From: Deltaproteobacteria bacterium
GTDB taxonomy: Bacteria > Myxococcota_A > Polyangia > Polyangiales > Polyangiaceae
Reading direction: 5' to 3'
Length of the DNA stretch: 64,000 nt
Assembly: GCA_016218915.1 (NCBI GenBank)
Contig: JACRCQ010000030.1
Span: 186,001 to 250,000 of the forward strand
Shown here: positions 8,033 to 17,181 of the stretch, piece after piece
Layout of the letters: every line of letters starts with the position of its first letter
How positions within the stretch are numbered: position 1 is the first letter of the stretch
The notes under the pieces: generated by a model
Told to the model about the DNA's origin: nothing
Seen by the model: only the letters and a program-made list of their open reading frames with translations
The model's database searches: none
Program-made: the position numbers and the translations under genes

Positions 8033-9117
8033 CCCTCTCCCAAGACCATCTTCCCATCAAGGCTCCCCTGTCCGGGGCTTCTTACTCTGCCGTAGAGCTT
8101 GCCCCGGAAAACGATCGCGTATGGATGCTCGAGCAGCGGGAGCTGCCGGATCACGAGCGCTACCTGGAGATGACCGACGTTGCCACGATCGAGGCAGGCA
8201 TCCGCGACATGGTCGTGCGCGGCGCGCCTGCGATCGGGATCGCGGCCGCCTACGGAATGGTGCTCGCTGCGGGTGCCTGCAGACAAGGCGATCAGGCGTA
8301 CCTGCGCGCGCTGCAGGATGCGGGCGCGTTGCTCAAGGGCGCGCGTCCCACTGCTGTGAACCTCGCCTGGGCCATCGATGAGATGCTCGCACTTGCCGCC
8401 AAGCATGCTTCAGCCGATCCGGCTTCGCGCGTGGAGCAGATGGCTTCGCGCGCACGCGACATTCATCGCGCGGATGTCGAAGCGTGCAGGACCATGGGCA
8501 AGCTGGGCGCAGAGCGCGTGCCCGATGGAGCCACGATCCTCACGCACTGCAATGCCGGGGCCCTTGCCACAGGCGGCTACGGCACAGCGCTCGGCGTGAT
8601 CCGCGCCGCGCACGAGGCTGGCAAGAAGGTGAAGGTGCTTGCCGACGAGACCCGTCCCTACCTGCAGGGCGCGCGGTTGACCTCGTGGGAGCTGCATCGC
8701 GATGGCATCCCGGTCGAGGTGATCACCGACAACATGGCAGCGCACTTCTTCCAGCGCGGCGAGATCTCGCTTGCGGTCGTGGGCTCGGATCGCATCGCGC
8801 GCAACGGCGACGTCGCCAACAAGATCGGAACCTACGGTGTGGCGTGCCTCGCGCGGCTGCACGACCGTCCGTTCTACGTGGCTGCCCCGTGGAGCACGGT
8901 CGACATGAAGTGCGCTTCCGGCGAGGCGATTCCGATCGAGCAGCGCGCATCCAGAGAGGTCACTGTCATTGCCGGCAAGTCGTTCGCCCCGGACGGGGTG
9001 AATGCACGATATCCCGGATTCGACGTCACGCCGGCGCGGCTGGTATCCGCGATCTTCACCGAGCGCGGCGCGGTCGATCCTGTGTGCGAGGATTCGATGC
9101 AGCGATTGGCGCGCTGA
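8029..9117 (+). CDS. mtnA: S-methyl-5-thioribose-1-phosphate isomerase
   Basis: A 362-residue protein of the MtnA/eIF2B-alpha family, which converts methylthioribose-1-phosphate to methylthioribulose-1-phosphate in methionine salvage. The motifs are clear: [14 protein letters not shown] near residue 64, the catalytic Cys in LTHCNAG (C174), and the catalytic Asp in [20 protein letters not shown] (D254). The length and order match the bacterial enzyme. The start codon overlaps the end of gatB by 4 bases, so the genes share a transcript, an arrangement with no obvious metabolic logic. Other salvage genes (mtnB-D, mtnK) are absent from the window. Confidence 0.93.
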   Translation: MTLSQDHLPIKAPLSGASYSAVELAPENDRVWMLEQRELPDHERYLEMTDVATIEAGIRDMVVRGAPAIGIAAAYGMVLAAGACRQGDQAYLRALQDAGALLKGARPTAVNLAWAIDEMLALAAKHASADPASRVEQMASRARDIHRADVEACRTMGKLGAERVPDGATILTHCNAGALATGGYGTALGVIRAAHEAGKKVKVLADETRPYLQGARLTSWELHRDGIPVEVITDNMAAHFFQRGEISLAVVGSDRIARNGDVANKIGTYGVACLARLHDRPFYVAAPWSTVDMKCASGEAIPIEQRASREVTVIAGKSFAPDGVNARYPGFDVTPARLVSAIFTERGAVDPVCEDSMQRLAR

Positions 9118-9160
9118 AGCGCCTCTGGACACCCCCCGCAGTTGTCCTATAGAAGCCGTC

Positions 9161-10054
9161 GTGATCGACCACAGCGAACGCAAGCCTCCGTGGCTCAAGG
9201 TGCTCGCGCCAGGCGGCGAGAGCTACACGCGCATCAAGGGCACGCTCCGCAATCTGCAGCTCCACACGGTGTGCGAGGAAGCGCACTGCCCCAACGTGGG
9301 CGAGTGCTGGCGCGAAGGCACGGCGACCGTGATGATCCTCGGCGACACGTGCACGCGTGGGTGTCGCTTCTGCGCGGTCAAGACTGGCAATCCGCGCGGC
9401 GTGGTGGATCCTCTGGAGCCCGAGCACGTTGCGGCTGCCGTTGCTTCGCTGGATCTTCGGTACGTGGTCCTGACCATGGTGGATCGCGATGATCTGCCAG
9501 ATGGCGGCGCCTCTCACGTGGCCGAGACCGTTCGACGTCTCCACGACCTGCGTCCTGATCTGCTCGTGGAAGCGCTCGTAGGCGACTTCAGGGGGCGCCA
9601 TGGCGATATCGCGACCGTGCTCGATTCACGCCCGGACGTCTTCGCGCACAACGTGGAGGTCGTTCGAAGGATCACGCGTCTGGTGCGCGATGTGCGCTGC
9701 ACCTACGACCAGTCCCTTGCGGTGCTCGAGCATGCCAAGGCGCACGCACCGGACAGGATCACCAAGTCGAGCCTGATGGTCGGGGCAGGGGAGACCGACG
9801 ACGAAGTCCTTGAGTCCCTCGCAGATCTGCACAGGGTCGGCGTGGACATCGTCACCCTCGGCCAGTACCTGCGTCCAAGCCCCAAGCACCTTGCCGTGGA
9901 TCGCTACGTGGAGCCTGCGAAGTTCGCGGCGTACAGCGAAGCGGCGAAGCAGATGGGGTTCAAGTTCGTGGCAAGCGGACCGCTCGTGCGATCGAGCTAC
10001 CGCGCAGCCGAGGTGTTCGTCGGCAAGATGATCCACGGACCTGAGGGGAACTGA
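9161..10054 (+). CDS. lipA: Lipoyl synthase
   Basis: A 297-residue radical-SAM lipoyl synthase, which inserts two sulfurs into the octanoyl group on lipoyl domains. Both iron-sulfur clusters are present: the auxiliary cluster motif CEEAHCPNVGEC (Cys 38, 43, 49) and the radical-SAM motif CTRGCRFC (Cys 64, 68, 71). The RSSY segment near the C-terminus supplies the conserved serine. The GTG at 9161 gives the standard N-terminus (HSERKPPWLKVLAPGGESY); the frame is open to 9002 only through the end of mtnA. lipB is not nearby. BkdB, encoded 5.7 kb downstream, is a likely substrate of the pathway. It converges on the vWA lipoprotein gene with only 4 bases between stops. Confidence 0.95.
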   Translation: MIDHSERKPPWLKVLAPGGESYTRIKGTLRNLQLHTVCEEAHCPNVGECWREGTATVMILGDTCTRGCRFCAVKTGNPRGVVDPLEPEHVAAAVASLDLRYVVLTMVDRDDLPDGGASHVAETVRRLHDLRPDLLVEALVGDFRGRHGDIATVLDSRPDVFAHNVEVVRRITRLVRDVRCTYDQSLAVLEHAKAHAPDRITKSSLMVGAGETDDEVLESLADLHRVGVDIVTLGQYLRPSPKHLAVDRYVEPAKFAAYSEAAKQMGFKFVASGPLVRSSYRAAEVFVGKMIHGPEGN

Positions 10055-10058
10055 TTCG

Positions 10059-11300
10059 TCAGGTGCCCAGGCAACCGAGGCTGATGTTGACCTTGGCGTT
10101 GGGGTCAGCCTTGAGAAGGTTGCACGTGGCAGGGCACAGGAAGATCTTCTTGGGGTCGGTCTGGTTGTCGAAGTACCAGCCACCATTGGCGCCGCACTGA
10201 GCCTGGCCGCTCACCGGCGTGATCGGCTGGCCCTGGTACTCGAGCTTGACCTGAGCCGGGTCAACCGAGCCGCCATCAGGAACTGGCATGTCGAAGTCGC
10301 ACGGGATGGCAGAGCCTTGGATCGCCTTGAGAGCAGCGATGAAGTTCTGCGTGTTGGTCGCGTCATAGGACTGGTTGGTACCGCCGCCCTGTGCGATCGA
10401 GGTCATCACGGCGCTGGCGACCGAGGCTACGTAGAGCGTGAAGGTCCTGACAGACGGGGTGCCGTTGAAGAAGTCTGCAGCGATCTGCCCCAATCCAGAG
10501 GCTGTCTCAACCGGGCAGTCCGTACAGCAAGGCTCGCCGTCAGACACGAGCACAGCCACGACCACGTGGCCCGGCTGCTGGATTTGCCTCTGCTTGGACC
10601 CCTTGAGCACGCCGTTGAGCGCTTCCTGGGTGGGAGTGCAGGCAGTCGGCGAAGTCGCGTTGACAGCGCCGTTGAGGGCAGCGGCGTTGCCAGGCAACAG
10701 ACCCCAGGCAACTTGCGGCGTGACGTAGGTGTTGCCGGAGCAGGTGGAGTCCACACCGCCGCAGGTGTCCTTCTGGGGGAAGAACCTGAGAGCAGCCGTG
10801 ATACCGGCAGAAGCAGGATCGTTCCAGAACGCGGCGAGTGCGTTGGCTTGTTGCGTCCACGGGGGCCCCGACATCGAGCCGGATCGGTCGATCATGAAGT
10901 ACATGTCGAGCGGCTTGAGCTTGGCCTCGACGTTGGCCGTGGCGCAGGCTTCTGCAGCCACCTCCGGGGGCGCGTCGTAGGTGAAGTCGACCTCGGGCAA
11001 CGCGTCCTGGGGTTCGCCGCCGGAGCCTCCGAGGGAGCTGCCTCCCTCGCCTGCAGCGCCCGTGCCGGCAGAGCCTCCCTCGCCTTGCCCTGCGCTGCCC
11101 CCTTCGCCACCGGCAGCTGTTCCTGCCTGACCGGCTTGGCCCGCCTTGCCGGCTTGGCCCGCGGCCCCTCCCTTGCTCACGTCACTGCCCGAATCCGGCG
11201 GTCCTGGAGCGAAAACAGTGTCATCGGTGGAGCTGCAACCCACCCAGCCGACGAGAACCAGGGTGGGAACCACAAGAGAAAGGGCAATCGTCCGCTTCAT
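10059..11300 (-). CDS. vWA-domain lipoprotein
   Basis: A 413-residue lipoprotein (ATG 11300, MKRTIALSLVVPTLVLVGWVGC, lipobox Cys at residue 22). A Gly/Ala/Gln/Ser-rich linker (about residues 40-100) precedes a von Willebrand A domain with an intact MIDAS start, MYFMIDRSGSMSG (DxSxS), and the SDGEPCCTDCP loop. It has many cysteines and ends in CPATCNLLKADPNAKVNISLGCLGT. Probably displayed on the outer membrane as a metal-dependent adhesion or scaffold protein; ligand unknown. The divergent neighbour at 11475 is a paralog with the same architecture and a matching Cys-rich C-terminus. An upstream in-frame ATG at 11324 is less likely. Confidence 0.85.
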   Translation of the reverse strand: MKRTIALSLVVPTLVLVGWVGCSSTDDTVFAPGPPDSGSDVSKGGAAGQAGKAGQAGQAGTAAGGEGGSAGQGEGGSAGTGAAGEGGSSLGGSGGEPQDALPEVDFTYDAPPEVAAEACATANVEAKLKPLDMYFMIDRSGSMSGPPWTQQANALAAFWNDPASAGITAALRFFPQKDTCGGVDSTCSGNTYVTPQVAWGLLPGNAAALNGAVNATSPTACTPTQEALNGVLKGSKQRQIQQPGHVVVAVLVSDGEPCCTDCPVETASGLGQIAADFFNGTPSVRTFTLYVASVASAVMTSIAQGGGTNQSYDATNTQNFIAALKAIQGSAIPCDFDMPVPDGGSVDPAQVKLEYQGQPITPVSGQAQCGANGGWYFDNQTDPKKIFLCPATCNLLKADPNAKVNISLGCLGT

Positions 11301-11474
11301 GCCCCTAGTTTCGCAGCGGTGCACGATCAGCGCAAGGCTGAAGTGGGTCTAGAAACCCTTTACAGGCGTTGGATGGCGCCCCGAGTCGTGGTACATCTTC
11401 AACCAGGTCCCCCCACCTTAGAAGCTGCGTGTCGTCCAGGCACGCTGCGAACCTGCCGCCAAGGAGGATCCCTC

Positions 11475-12728
11475 GTGAGAACTTCGTCCAAGATCGCAAT
11501 CGCTTCCTCCGTATTGTTCCTACTCGGAACCTTCCTTGCCTGCAGCTCGAGCGACAGCCCGGGAGGCGGGTTCAGTGGCGCTGGCAATGCTGCCGGCAGC
11601 TCAGGCTCCGCTGGCAAGGCCGGCGGCGGGGGCAACGCGGGGAACAAGCCTGACGGCGGAGGCGGTACAGGCAACATCATCATCCCGACCGAGGCAGGAG
11701 ACCAGTCCACCCCGGAGGATGCATGCGCCGCAACGAGCGTCAAGGCGACGCTCAAGCCTGCCTATCTTCTCCTGTTGATCGACCGATCCGGCTCGATGAA
11801 CTGCAATGCACCGCCCACGCAGACCACGGCGGAGTGCAATGCATCGCCGAAGAAGAAGGATGCTTCGCAGCCCTCCAAGTGGGAGATCACGCGCGAAGCT
11901 CTCAAGGAAGCGCTCAATGATCTGAAGGCGACCATTCCGGTTCCTTCGGTCGGCATTGGGCTGTTCAACAACGACGGGTACTGCGGGTTCCCAGCCACGC
12001 CAGACGTTGCGGTGGCGGAGCTGAACGACGCGCAGATCGGTGCGATTGTTCCGGTGCTCGACGCGGTCGTGCCCAAGGGCGACACACCCATCGTAGGCTC
12101 CATGATGAGCGCGTTCGCGTACCTGCAGCAGCAGCAGGTCACCGGCAACAAGTTCGTGGTGCTCCTGACCGACGGCGCAGAGACCTGCGACAAGGGGAGC
12201 CTGGACTTCCTGGTCACCAAGGCCAACGAAGCGACCTGGATCGGGATCCGGTCCTTTGCTCTGGGCGCTCCGGGTAGCGAAGAGGGACGTTCGTTCCTGT
12301 CGCGGATTGCATTCAACGGCGGCACGGCCGCGGATCCGAACTGCGATCACACCAGCTCAGACCCGACGGTTGGCAACTGTCACATCGACATGACGCAGCC
12401 AGGAACCGTGTTCAAGGACGAGCTCAAGAAGGCTCTCGCAAAGGTCAGCGGCGCTGCGCTCACCTGTGAGATCGACGTGCCGACGGATGACGGTGGCAAG
12501 GCAGACCCGGACAAGGTCAACGTGGTGTTCACAGATGGCGACGGGAAGGCGACGACGATTGTCAAGGACGATACCAAGCCGTGCGACCAGACCAACACGG
12601 GCTGGCAGTACACGGACGGAAACAAGACCAAGATCGTAGTGTGCGGGCCCACGTGCGACACCATCAAGGGCGATCCAAAGGGCTCGCTGTCCGTGCAGCT
12701 CGGTTGTGAGACCGTCGTCCCGAAGTGA
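11475..12728 (+). CDS. vWA-domain lipoprotein (paralog)
   Basis: A 417-residue lipoprotein. The GTG at 11475 has an excellent ribosome site, AAGGAGG at 11461-11467. The signal is RTSSKIAIASSVLFLLGTFLAC (lipobox Cys at about residue 23), then a Gly/Ser/Ala/Asn linker, then a vWA domain with LLLLIDRSGSMNC (MIDAS DxSxS), the Cys-rich insertion NAPPTQTTAECNASP, and VVLLTDGAETC. It ends CGPTCDTIKGDPKGSLSVQLGCE, clearly related to the end of the divergent gene at 10059-11300. Likely an envelope-anchored ligand-binding protein. The long open frame upstream of 11475 is antisense to the neighbour and not part of this gene. Confidence 0.87.
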   Translation: MRTSSKIAIASSVLFLLGTFLACSSSDSPGGGFSGAGNAAGSSGSAGKAGGGGNAGNKPDGGGGTGNIIIPTEAGDQSTPEDACAATSVKATLKPAYLLLLIDRSGSMNCNAPPTQTTAECNASPKKKDASQPSKWEITREALKEALNDLKATIPVPSVGIGLFNNDGYCGFPATPDVAVAELNDAQIGAIVPVLDAVVPKGDTPIVGSMMSAFAYLQQQQVTGNKFVVLLTDGAETCDKGSLDFLVTKANEATWIGIRSFALGAPGSEEGRSFLSRIAFNGGTAADPNCDHTSSDPTVGNCHIDMTQPGTVFKDELKKALAKVSGAALTCEIDVPTDDGGKADPDKVNVVFTDGDGKATTIVKDDTKPCDQTNTGWQYTDGNKTKIVVCGPTCDTIKGDPKGSLSVQLGCETVVPK

Positions 12729-12798
12729 CCACAATCCCAGCCGCCGAAGAGGCATCGATTCCACGCGCCGTTGCCGGGCAACGACGGAGTTACGACTG

Positions 12799-13383
12799 AT
12801 GAGCATCGACAAGAACTTCCTGTCTCAAGTCGCCGTTCGCATCGCGCAGCCCTCCGCCGACGCTCCGTCGGGTGTCGCGGATTCCATCCTCACCGTGGCC
12901 GCTGGCTCGTATGGGTTCCGCTCCGCTCACGAAGACGAGCTCACGATGCCCACCGGCTTCGACCCGAGCGCAGCTGCCCTGTTCGAGTCCATCGTCGAGG
13001 CGGCCTATCTCGTCGCCACCGCGGATGGCGTCTTCGACGAAGCCGAGCGCAAAGCGTTCCGCGACGTCGTGCTGGAAGCCTGCCGTGGCGCTGTGGGACC
13101 GGACCAGCTCGAGGCTCTCCTCGCAGACCTGGCGGATCAGGTCACCGAAGATGGCGTCGACGTGCGAATCCAGATGGTGGCTCGGGGTGTGACCCGCCCC
13201 GAGCACCAGCGCGAAGTGCTCCGGATCGCTGCCCTGCTCGCCCACGTTTCAGGCAACGTCAGCGAGGTCGAGCGAGATGTAGTCGTGAAGCTCGCGGCCG
13301 CTTTCGCCTTGCCTGACGACGTCATCGAATCGATCCTGAACGAAGCCCGCAAGATCCTCGCTGACGCCAATCCCCCTGCCTGA
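12799..13383 (+). CDS. TerB-like domain protein
   Basis: A 194-residue acidic cytoplasmic protein. The core (about residues 55-185) reads AAYLVATADGVFDEAERKAFRDVV and LAHVSGNVSEVERDVVVKLA. This is the repeated (D/S)G.(.)..E...........(L) helix pattern of the TerB/DjlA-N family, whose acidic residues bind metal. TerB-like proteins occur in tellurite-resistance and stress systems but also widely as stand-alone proteins, so no resistance role is claimed. The ATG at 12799 is preferred to upstream starts that read into non-coding sequence. It follows the vWA gene by 70 bases. Confidence 0.7.
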   Translation: MSIDKNFLSQVAVRIAQPSADAPSGVADSILTVAAGSYGFRSAHEDELTMPTGFDPSAAALFESIVEAAYLVATADGVFDEAERKAFRDVVLEACRGAVGPDQLEALLADLADQVTEDGVDVRIQMVARGVTRPEHQREVLRIAALLAHVSGNVSEVERDVVVKLAAAFALPDDVIESILNEARKILADANPPA

Positions 13384-13402
13384 TCCCTTCTCACGTATCA
13401 TG

Positions 13403-13464
13403 GACCCGCGACGGAGCCGCGATGGAGCCGCGACCGTCAGGGAGCGGGCTGTCACGCGCGGGTC
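13403..13464. repeat. GGAGCCGCGA intergenic repeat, copy 1
   Basis: This gap contains the 27-base core at 13424-13450 beginning GGAGCCGCGACC and ending GGAGCGGGCT; a second copy at 37100-37126 differs at 3 of 27 positions. GACCCGCG (13403-13410) and CGCGGGTC (13457-13464) flank the core as inverted arms, so the RNA could fold. I recall similar sequences as dispersed repeats in other GC-rich environmental bacteria. Here it sits upstream of the bkd genes. Confidence 0.55.
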
Positions 13465-13536
13465 GCCCCCCCAATCCTATTTCCGCCCCGAACGACTTGC
13501 CAATCCCCAGGGACTGCACCACGGAACCGCCTGCCC

Positions 13537-14655
13537 ATGGCTACGAATGCCGACCAACCCCTGTCCTTCCCCGCTGACATGATCCGGGTCTTGCGCGCTG
13601 ACGGCACGCTCGATCCGGAGCACGATCCCCATCTCGCCGTCGACGACGTGGTGGCGCTGTACCGCGCAATGATGCGAACGCGTTTCATCGACGAACGTCT
13701 GGTGATGCTCCAGCGACAGGGCCGCATCGGTTTCCACATCGGCTCTCTGGGCGAAGAGGCGACGATTCTGGGCTCGGCCTGGGCGATGCGGGCCGGCGAC
13801 TTCATCTTCCCCTGCTACCGCGAGTTCGGCGCAGCCCTGCTTCGTGGCATGCCCTTGCAGCGCTACCTCGACAACATGTTCGGCAACGCATCGGACAACG
13901 CCAAGGGGCGTCAGATGCCAGACCACATCACGGCGCGCGATGCCAGGTTCGGCTCGGTCAGCTCGCCGATTGGCACGCAGATCACGCAGGCAGTGGGATT
14001 TGCCTGGGCAGCGAAGCTTCGCGGCGACGACGTGGTGACGCTGGTGTACTTCGGCGAGGGCTCGACCAGCTCCAACGAGTTCCATAACGGCATGAACTTC
14101 GCCGGAGTCTATCGGGTGCCTGCAGTCCTGCTGTGCCGCAACAACGGTTGGGCGATAAGCGTCCCGTCGGATCAGCAGACCGCCACCGCCACGTTTGCCC
14201 AGAAGGGCGTAGCCTATGGCGTGCACTCCGTGCGTTGCGACGGCAACGATCTGTTTGCGGTGGTGAGTGCCACCCGTGCCGCAGTCGAGCGGGCAGCCCG
14301 GGGCGACGGCCCCACGATCGTGGAAGCGATGACCTACCGTATGTCCGGGCACTCGACGAGCGACGACCCGAACGCGTACCGGGTGGATGATGCTCTGGCG
14401 CCGTGGCGCGAACGCGATCCGATCCAGCGCGTGCGCAGCTATCTGATCAAGGCGGGCGCCTGGGACGAAGGCCGCGATGGGGAGCTCGAGGGCGAGTTCG
14501 ATCGCGAGATGAAGCAGGCGATCGCGGAAGCCGAGAAGACCCCGGTCCCGTCGATCGATTCGATGTTCGCCGACGTATTCGAGTCCGAGCCGTGGCATCT
14601 TCGCGAGCAGCACCAGGCGGTGGTGCAGGGGCCCCGCCCGCAACGTCAACACTGA
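13537..14655 (+). CDS. bkdA1: Branched-chain 2-oxo acid dehydrogenase E1 alpha
   Basis: A 372-residue thiamine-diphosphate-dependent E1 alpha subunit. It decarboxylates 2-oxo acids from Val, Leu and Ile and passes the acyl group to the E2 lipoyl arm. The match to the branched-chain rather than the pyruvate enzyme is clear from YREFGAALLRGMPLQRYLDNMFGN, KGRQMPDHITARDARFGSVSSPIGTQITQAVG (read in parts), the ThDP motif GEGSTSSNEFHNGMNFA, CRNNGWAISVPS, and MTYRMSGHSTSDDPNAYR. Forms a heterotetramer with the product of the next gene, 76 bases downstream. In myxobacteria this complex supplies isovaleryl-CoA for iso-branched fatty acids. No clear ribosome site precedes the ATG. Confidence 0.92.
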   Translation: MATNADQPLSFPADMIRVLRADGTLDPEHDPHLAVDDVVALYRAMMRTRFIDERLVMLQRQGRIGFHIGSLGEEATILGSAWAMRAGDFIFPCYREFGAALLRGMPLQRYLDNMFGNASDNAKGRQMPDHITARDARFGSVSSPIGTQITQAVGFAWAAKLRGDDVVTLVYFGEGSTSSNEFHNGMNFAGVYRVPAVLLCRNNGWAISVPSDQQTATATFAQKGVAYGVHSVRCDGNDLFAVVSATRAAVERAARGDGPTIVEAMTYRMSGHSTSDDPNAYRVDDALAPWRERDPIQRVRSYLIKAGAWDEGRDGELEGEFDREMKQAIAEAEKTPVPSIDSMFADVFESEPWHLREQHQAVVQGPRPQRQH

Positions 14656-14731
14656 ACCGTTCCCAGCTTGAAACGATGGACGCTGAGATCAAACGCAACA
14701 GCGATGTAGGGACACTCCGGGAGGCCCGCAC

Positions 14732-15706
14732 ATGCCGCGCATGAACATGGTGCAGGCGATCAACGACGCCCTGCGACTCGAGATGCGCAGGGATTCCAAG
14801 GTCATCGTGCTTGGCGAGGACGTCGGCAAGCTCGGTGGCGTGTTCCGCGTGACCCAGGGCCTGCAGCAGGAGTTCGGCGAAGACCGCGTGATCGACACGC
14901 CGCTGTCCGAAGGAGGGATCATCGGCACCGCCGTGGGCATGGCGATGTACGGCATGGTTCCGGTCCCTGAGATCCAGTTCTCGGACTTCATCTTCCCTGC
15001 TTTTGACCAGATCGTCAGCGAGGTCGCCAAGCTCCGGTACCGCTCCGGTGGGGAGTTCACCTCCAAGATGGTGATCCGCACTCCGGTCGGCGGCGGCATC
15101 CGCGGAGGCCACTACCACTCGCAATCGCCCGAGGCGCTGTTCATCCACACCGCGGGGCTCAAGGTCGTGTGCCCCTCCAACGCGCGTGACGCAAAAGGCC
15201 TGCTGATCGCCTCGATCCGCGACCCAGACCCGGTGCTCTTCTTCGAGCCCAAGCGTGTCTACCGCGCAGCCAAGGGTGAGGTGCCGTCCGAGGCCTACGA
15301 GGTGCCTCTCTCGAGCGCTGCTGTGGTGCGCACAGGCACAGACGTGACCGTGATCGCCTGGGGCGCCATGCTCTACGAGGCGATCGAGGCGAGCTCCCAG
15401 GCAGAAGCACAAGGCGTGTCCGTGGAGCTGATTGACCTGCGAACCCTGTGGCCGGTCGACATCGACACCATCGTGACCAGCGTCAAGAAGACCGGCCGCG
15501 TGGTGATCGTGCACGAGGCTCCCAAGACGTGCGGCTTTGGCGCCGAGCTCGTGGCGCTGATCAACGAGAAGGCATTCTGGCACCTGGAAGCCCCACCCGT
15601 GCGCGTGACGGGCTTCGATACGCCGTTCCCCTACACGCTGGAGAACGAGTATCTGCCCCTTGCGCATCGAATCCTACCGGCGGTCCTGGAGACCGCACGC
15701 TGCTAG
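14732..15706 (+). CDS. bkdA2: Branched-chain 2-oxo acid dehydrogenase E1 beta
   Basis: A 324-residue E1 beta subunit, normal length. It starts MPRMNMVQAINDALRLEM behind a GGGAGG ribosome site. Transketolase-like motifs are present: GEDVGKLGGVFRVTQGL, DTPLSEGGIIGTAVGMAMYG, IQFSDFIFPAFDQIVSEVAK, TPVGGGIRGGHYHSQSPEA and the C-terminal domain with VIVHEAPKTCGFGAELVALI. Together with the E1 alpha subunit it forms the ThDP active site. It lies between bkdA1 and bkdB on the same strand, spacing 76 and 39 bases, consistent with one operon. Confidence 0.93.
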   Translation: MPRMNMVQAINDALRLEMRRDSKVIVLGEDVGKLGGVFRVTQGLQQEFGEDRVIDTPLSEGGIIGTAVGMAMYGMVPVPEIQFSDFIFPAFDQIVSEVAKLRYRSGGEFTSKMVIRTPVGGGIRGGHYHSQSPEALFIHTAGLKVVCPSNARDAKGLLIASIRDPDPVLFFEPKRVYRAAKGEVPSEAYEVPLSSAAVVRTGTDVTVIAWGAMLYEAIEASSQAEAQGVSVELIDLRTLWPVDIDTIVTSVKKTGRVVIVHEAPKTCGFGAELVALINEKAFWHLEAPPVRVTGFDTPFPYTLENEYLPLAHRILPAVLETARC

Positions 15707-15745
15707 GCTGCAGGCGCCTGCGGGCACTTCGAGGAGAGGGCGGAC

Positions 15746-17137
15746 ATGGCACGCTTCGAGTTCAAGCTTCCTGACATCGGCGAAGGGGTCACCGAAGGCG
15801 AAATCGTAGCCTGGGCCGACGGCGTCCAGGCAGGCGCCACCATCGCCGCGGATCAAGCTCTCGTCGAGGTGATGACCGACAAGGCCACGGTCACGATCAC
15901 CAGCCCGAAGGCCGGGCGCATTGTGGAGCTCGGTGGACAGGTCGGCCAGGTCATCGCTGTCGGCAAGACCCTGGTCGTGCTCGAGGTCCAGGACGGCTCC
16001 GCAGAGGCACCTGCGCCGCAGCCAAAGCCTGCTGCGCCTGCGCAGCCCCCTGCGCCGGCGCCACAAGTCGCGCCCCCTCCGCCTGCCGCGCCTGCGCAGC
16101 CTGTGGAGCAGCCGCAGCGCTCTGAGCCTGCGGCAAGCGCCGTGGGCGACATTCGCGAGCACCTTCCGGGCATGCCAGCCGAGTCTTCCGAGCCCGCAGC
16201 GACCGAGCCGCGCGTCGCCGGTGAACGTCCCCTCGCAGCGCCTGCAACGCGCAAGCTCGCCCGCGAGCTGGGCGTGGACCTGAGCCAGGTGAAGCCCTCA
16301 GGACCCAGCGGAAGAATCACAGCGGACGACGTCAAAGCCCACGCTGAGCGCAGCGCGCTGACACGAAAAGGCGGGGGGACCAGGCTGCCTGAAGAGCCCA
16401 TGCGCATCGCTCCGGCCTCGGGCTCCTCGGCAGCGCTCGAGGAGCGGGTGCCGCTGCGAGGCGTTCGCAAGCGGATCTTCGATGCCATGGCGCGGTCCAA
16501 GCACACAGCAGCTCACTTCACGTTCGTGGAGGAGTGCGATGTCACGGCGCTCAAGGCCATGCGCGAGCGCATGCGCGGTCTTGCAGAAGCCAAGGGCGTG
16601 TCCCTGAGCTTCTTGCCGTTCATCATCAAGGCGTGCGTGGCTGCCTTGCGCAAGCACCCGACCCTGAACTCCGCCTACGACGAGGCGACCGACGAGATCG
16701 TGATTCGCCGGTACTACAACATCGGGCTTGCGACCGCGACCGAGGCAGGGCTGATCGTGCCCGTGGTCAAGGGAGCTGATCAGCGCAGCCTGCTCGACAT
16801 CGCCACCGAGATCCAGCGGCTGTCGTCCGATGCGCGCAGCGGCAAGATCAAGCTCGAAGACATCCAGGGGTCGACGTTCACCATCACCTCGCTGGGTGCC
16901 CAGGGGGGCTTGTTTGCCACGCCGATCCTGAACTTCCCGGAGGTCGGGATCCTGGGGGTGCATCAGATCAAGCAGAAGCCGGTGGTTCGCGGGGGACAGA
17001 TCGTGGTGGGCGACGTGATGCTGCTGAGCCTTTCGTTCGATCACAGGCTGATCGACGGGCACATCGGGGCTGCGTTTGCCTACGAGGTCATCCGGTACCT
17101 GGAGAACCCAGACCTGCTGATGCTGGAAGCGGTTTGA
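15746..17137 (+). CDS. bkdB: Branched-chain 2-oxo acid dehydrogenase E2
   Basis: A 463-residue dihydrolipoyl acyltransferase. Domain order: one lipoyl domain (residues 1-80, with the lipoylated Lys46 in VEVMTDKATV), a long Ala/Pro/Gln linker (about 85-140), a peripheral-subunit-binding domain (about 170-205, ATRKLARELGVDLSQVKPSG), and the catalytic core ending in SFDHRLIDG (catalytic His433). A GAGGAGAG ribosome site precedes the ATG. The E3 gene (lpd) is not in the window, so E3 must be shared with other complexes. Lipoylation would need LipA, encoded at 9161. A lipoprotein gene follows 44 bases downstream. Confidence 0.93.
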   Translation: MARFEFKLPDIGEGVTEGEIVAWADGVQAGATIAADQALVEVMTDKATVTITSPKAGRIVELGGQVGQVIAVGKTLVVLEVQDGSAEAPAPQPKPAAPAQPPAPAPQVAPPPPAAPAQPVEQPQRSEPAASAVGDIREHLPGMPAESSEPAATEPRVAGERPLAAPATRKLARELGVDLSQVKPSGPSGRITADDVKAHAERSALTRKGGGTRLPEEPMRIAPASGSSAALEERVPLRGVRKRIFDAMARSKHTAAHFTFVEECDVTALKAMRERMRGLAEAKGVSLSFLPFIIKACVAALRKHPTLNSAYDEATDEIVIRRYYNIGLATATEAGLIVPVVKGADQRSLLDIATEIQRLSSDARSGKIKLEDIQGSTFTITSLGAQGGLFATPILNFPEVGILGVHQIKQKPVVRGGQIVVGDVMLLSLSFDHRLIDGHIGAAFAYEVIRYLENPDLLMLEAV

Positions 17138-17181
17138 ATCACCCCTACCGTCCTGCCGCTGGGCGTCGTAGCCTTCAGGGC

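Noticed and set aside
10317..11474. N-terminal extension of the vWA gene at 11475
   Set aside because: The open frame is antisense to the divergent vWA gene; the strong ribosome site and the signal peptide fix the start at 11475.
12799..13383. A tellurite-resistance operon
   Set aside because: Only a TerB-like domain protein is present; no other ter genes are nearby.
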